NCBI GenBank assembly: GCA_002785215.1
Contig: PFMK01000091.1
Coordinates: 1 to 43,281, forward strand
Direction of reading: 5' to 3'
DNA from: Candidatus Gottesmanbacteria bacterium CG_4_10_14_0_8_um_filter_37_24
GTDB lineage: Bacteria; Patescibacteriota; Microgenomatia; 2-02-FULL-39-11
DNA: 43,281 nt
Positions within the stretch are counted from its first letter, which is position 1. Each line of letters begins with the position of its first letter. Positions 42,190 through 43,281 of the stretch are shown here, one piece after another. The notes below the pieces were generated by a model that saw only the letters and a list, made by a program, of their open reading frames with translations, had not been told where the DNA came from and searched no databases. The position numbers and the translations under genes were made by a program.

Positions 42190-42510
42190 ATTTCTCTCCT
42201 TCTTTGTAACCTTGATAACTCTATCCATACCATCTGCACTTCAGAGAAAAAGGTCAACAGTCAAAATAGAGTTTTGGATTGTTGGGAAAAGATAAAGTCT
42301 TCAATCAGAAGAGGTCAGAAGTATTTAAGAAAGATATTCCAGTTATGGAGTATCTCAGGCAAGATAAGAAACATTCCGTCATTGATTAGGGAAATGCAAT
42401 AGATTGATATAGTTACTCCGTCTATTTAAAATACCTTCAATTTTTGGTATATTACGAATACACATAAGCAAAAGAGGTTTGTGTGTTGGCTTGAGAACCG
42501 TAGTTAGGTC

Positions 42511-42564
42511 ACAGCAGGAATAAGAGCAGGTTTCACTCTTTCTATCTCTTCTCTTATTTGCTGT
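42511..42564. repeat. Long inverted repeat
   Basis: ACAGCA (42,511-42,516) and AATAAGAG (42,519-42,526) pair with TGCTGT (42,559-42,564) and CTCTTATT (42,551-42,558). This gives 14 base pairs interrupted by a two-base bulge, around a 24-nt loop. No T tract follows. It may be part of a structured RNA or an element end. Confidence 0.65.
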
Positions 42565-42635
42565 ACTAGTTTGAAATCTTGGAATATCTCGATAACCCTT
42601 CGATACTGAGCGGAGCCGAAGTACTCAGGATAAAT

Positions 42636-42718
42636 ATGCAGAAATCGCTTGGTTATATTAGAGTTACGATTCTCGAGCCAGGTATTTTCCGCACGACTTC
42701 TGCATACAAATTACCTGG
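42636..42718. other. Interleaved inverted repeats with pseudoknot topology
   Basis: The 12-base arm ATGCAGAAATCG (42,636-42,647) pairs with CGACTTCTGCAT (42,694-42,705) with one mismatch. CCAGGTA (42,678-42,684) pairs with TACCTGG (42,712-42,718). The order a1-a2-b1-b2 means both helices can form together only as a pseudoknot. It ends about 17 nt before the promoter of the next gene. Confidence 0.55.
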
Positions 42719-42735
42719 AAAAATCCTATAATACA

Positions 42736-42764
42736 TTGCTATCTTCTACTCTTCCTGTTATACT
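42736..42764 (+). promoter_or_regulatory. Sigma70-type promoter of the last complete gene
   Basis: TTGCTA (42,736-42,741) and TATACT (42,759-42,764) are 17 nt apart, and the ATG at 42,783 is 18 nt beyond the -10, giving a leader of about 12 nt. Confidence 0.6.
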
Positions 42765-42782
42765 GATGAGAACGAAAATATA

Positions 42783-43178
42783 ATGATAATACCTTTTTTT
42801 ATTCCCTCCTCTCTTTCTATAACAAAATGGGCATACCAAAAATCAAAACTTAAGTCCATACCAGAGTGGGATGAACTGATAACTACTATAGAAAATGCTG
42901 ATCTTCTATTAACCCTTGCATCAGATCAAAATTGTCCCCAGAGAGCCTCTATTTTGAAATGTCTATACTCTCTCGTAGGAACAAGTGCATCAAAACATAT
43001 TGATGTGGATATTGTGAAAATAAATATGTTACTGGATAAAGCAAAATCATCTCCTGACCAGGTTATTCTCAATTGGGTGAACAGGTCACGGATGATATTA
43101 GGTGATCTAAGAAAGTTTGATTATATAGAATGGTGCCGAGGTGGTTTTTCGGAAAAAGATTTACCCGCAGTCCATTAG
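42783..43178 (+). CDS. Unidentified 131-residue protein
   Basis: The frame is supported by a good promoter just upstream. The protein is mainly helical, with SIPEWDELITTIENADLLLTL, CPQRASILKCLYSLVG and NWVNRSRMILGDL, and has three cysteines. No signal peptide, membrane segment or known motif is visible. There is no Shine-Dalgarno, as for several other genes here. It stands alone at the right edge. Confidence 0.55.
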   Translation: MIIPFFIPSSLSITKWAYQKSKLKSIPEWDELITTIENADLLLTLASDQNCPQRASILKCLYSLVGTSASKHIDVDIVKINMLLDKAKSSPDQVILNWVNRSRMILGDLRKFDYIEWCRGGFSEKDLPAVH

Positions 43179-43281
43179 GGAAATTGAACACAGCTTCTCA
43201 TAGTTAGTTTTGACATCTTGCAAGTTATACCCAAACTCAACCTTTCTGTTCCTGAATATGTTAACCAGGGGAGCTAAGTTT
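43161..43281 (-). CDS. Possible 3' fragment of a gene entering from the right edge
   Basis: On the minus strand an open frame enters from the edge (NLAPLVNIFRNRKVEFGYNL) and ends at a TAA complementary to 43,161-43,163, overlapping the end of the convergent gene by 18 nt. Forty codons is too short to exclude chance. Confidence 0.3.
   Translation of the reverse strand, partial: NLAPLVNIFRNRKVEFGYNLQDVKTNYEKLCSISLMDCG

Larger units (their letters stand above)
42229..42782. other. Structured non-coding stretch
   Basis: No protein-coding gene is supported; an open frame at 42,178-42,402 overlaps the upstream gene's start and has no start signal. The stretch holds a long hairpin (42,511-42,564), a GC-richer repeat-like piece (about 42,598-42,632) and two interleaved inverted repeats (42,636-42,718), followed by a promoter for the last gene. 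Confidence 0.5.

Noticed and set aside
42178..42402. Plus-strand frame of 74 codons
   Set aside because: It overlaps the start of a well-supported minus-strand gene and has no ribosome-binding site or recognisable sequence.
1..43281. CRISPR array or rRNA genes
   Set aside because: No series of regularly spaced direct repeats and no rRNA-like segment was seen on reading the window.

Overview
The window is AT-rich bacterial DNA, most likely from a Candidate Phyla Radiation (Patescibacteria, perhaps Microgenomates-like) genome. The reasons are a group I intron inside a tRNA gene, an adenosylcobalamin-dependent ribonucleotide reductase as the only reductase in view, a membrane-bound TraG/VirD4-like ATPase beside a small partner protein, DUF5667 and DUF4430 envelope proteins, many single-pass anchored proteins of unknown function, and genes that often lack a Shine-Dalgarno sequence or have almost no leader. 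The lineage is inferred from gene content, not from a marker gene.

Left region (1 to about 25,300), mostly minus strand: a gene fragment at the edge, tRNA-Ile(UAU), the conjugation-type ATPase with its partner, and then a cobalamin block. Read along the minus strand, this block is a NrdR-controlled promoter, nrdR, nrdJ (B12-dependent reductase), pduO-type adenosyltransferase, a cobalamin riboswitch with an intrinsic terminator, a large protein of unknown family, a DUF4430 (transcobalamin C-terminal-like) protein and an ECF-type S-component-like membrane protein. The likely logic is that corrinoid is scavenged, adenosylated by PduO and used by NrdJ, while the riboswitch shuts off uptake when B12 is plentiful. 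Next come a DUF5667 protein, a PLP enzyme with a coiled-coil front end, an AstE/AspA-type deacylase, an autoregulated zur-znuACB operon for zinc, an anchored Memo-AMMECR1 fusion, a zinc-ribbon protein, an acyltransferase, a cbiMQO (Co/Ni) transporter and an HD hydrolase.

Middle region (25,280 to 29,100): an S23-type four-helix-bundle ORF, frameshifted and bracketed by perfect 13-bp inverted repeats; tRNA-Asn(GUU) split by a 220-nt group I intron; a secreted collagen-like protein whose frame is broken at a G6 run and which is flanked by related repeat modules; two anchored proteins; and a 5'-truncated gene that seems to mark the edge of an inserted island.

Right region (29,100 to 43,281): an accessory island that looks defensive. 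It holds a RadC-N (helix-hairpin-helix) protein translationally coupled to a type IIG-like nuclease-methyltransferase, a Ser/Thr kinase with an unusual C-terminal domain carrying a CxCxxC cluster, a PD-(D/E)XK-like protein, a frameshifted DUF262-HNH-HEPN gene, a 50-residue protein, a second PD-(D/E)XK protein coupled to a zinc-ribbon DUF4145-like protein, and a retropepsin-like protease with a glycine/valine-rich linker. It is followed by four small genes, three of them with very strong Shine-Dalgarno sequences, and a structured non-coding stretch with interleaved inverted repeats. The strongest candidates for something undescribed are the riboswitch-controlled operon with its unknown large protein, and the kinase/methyltransferase/protease island.
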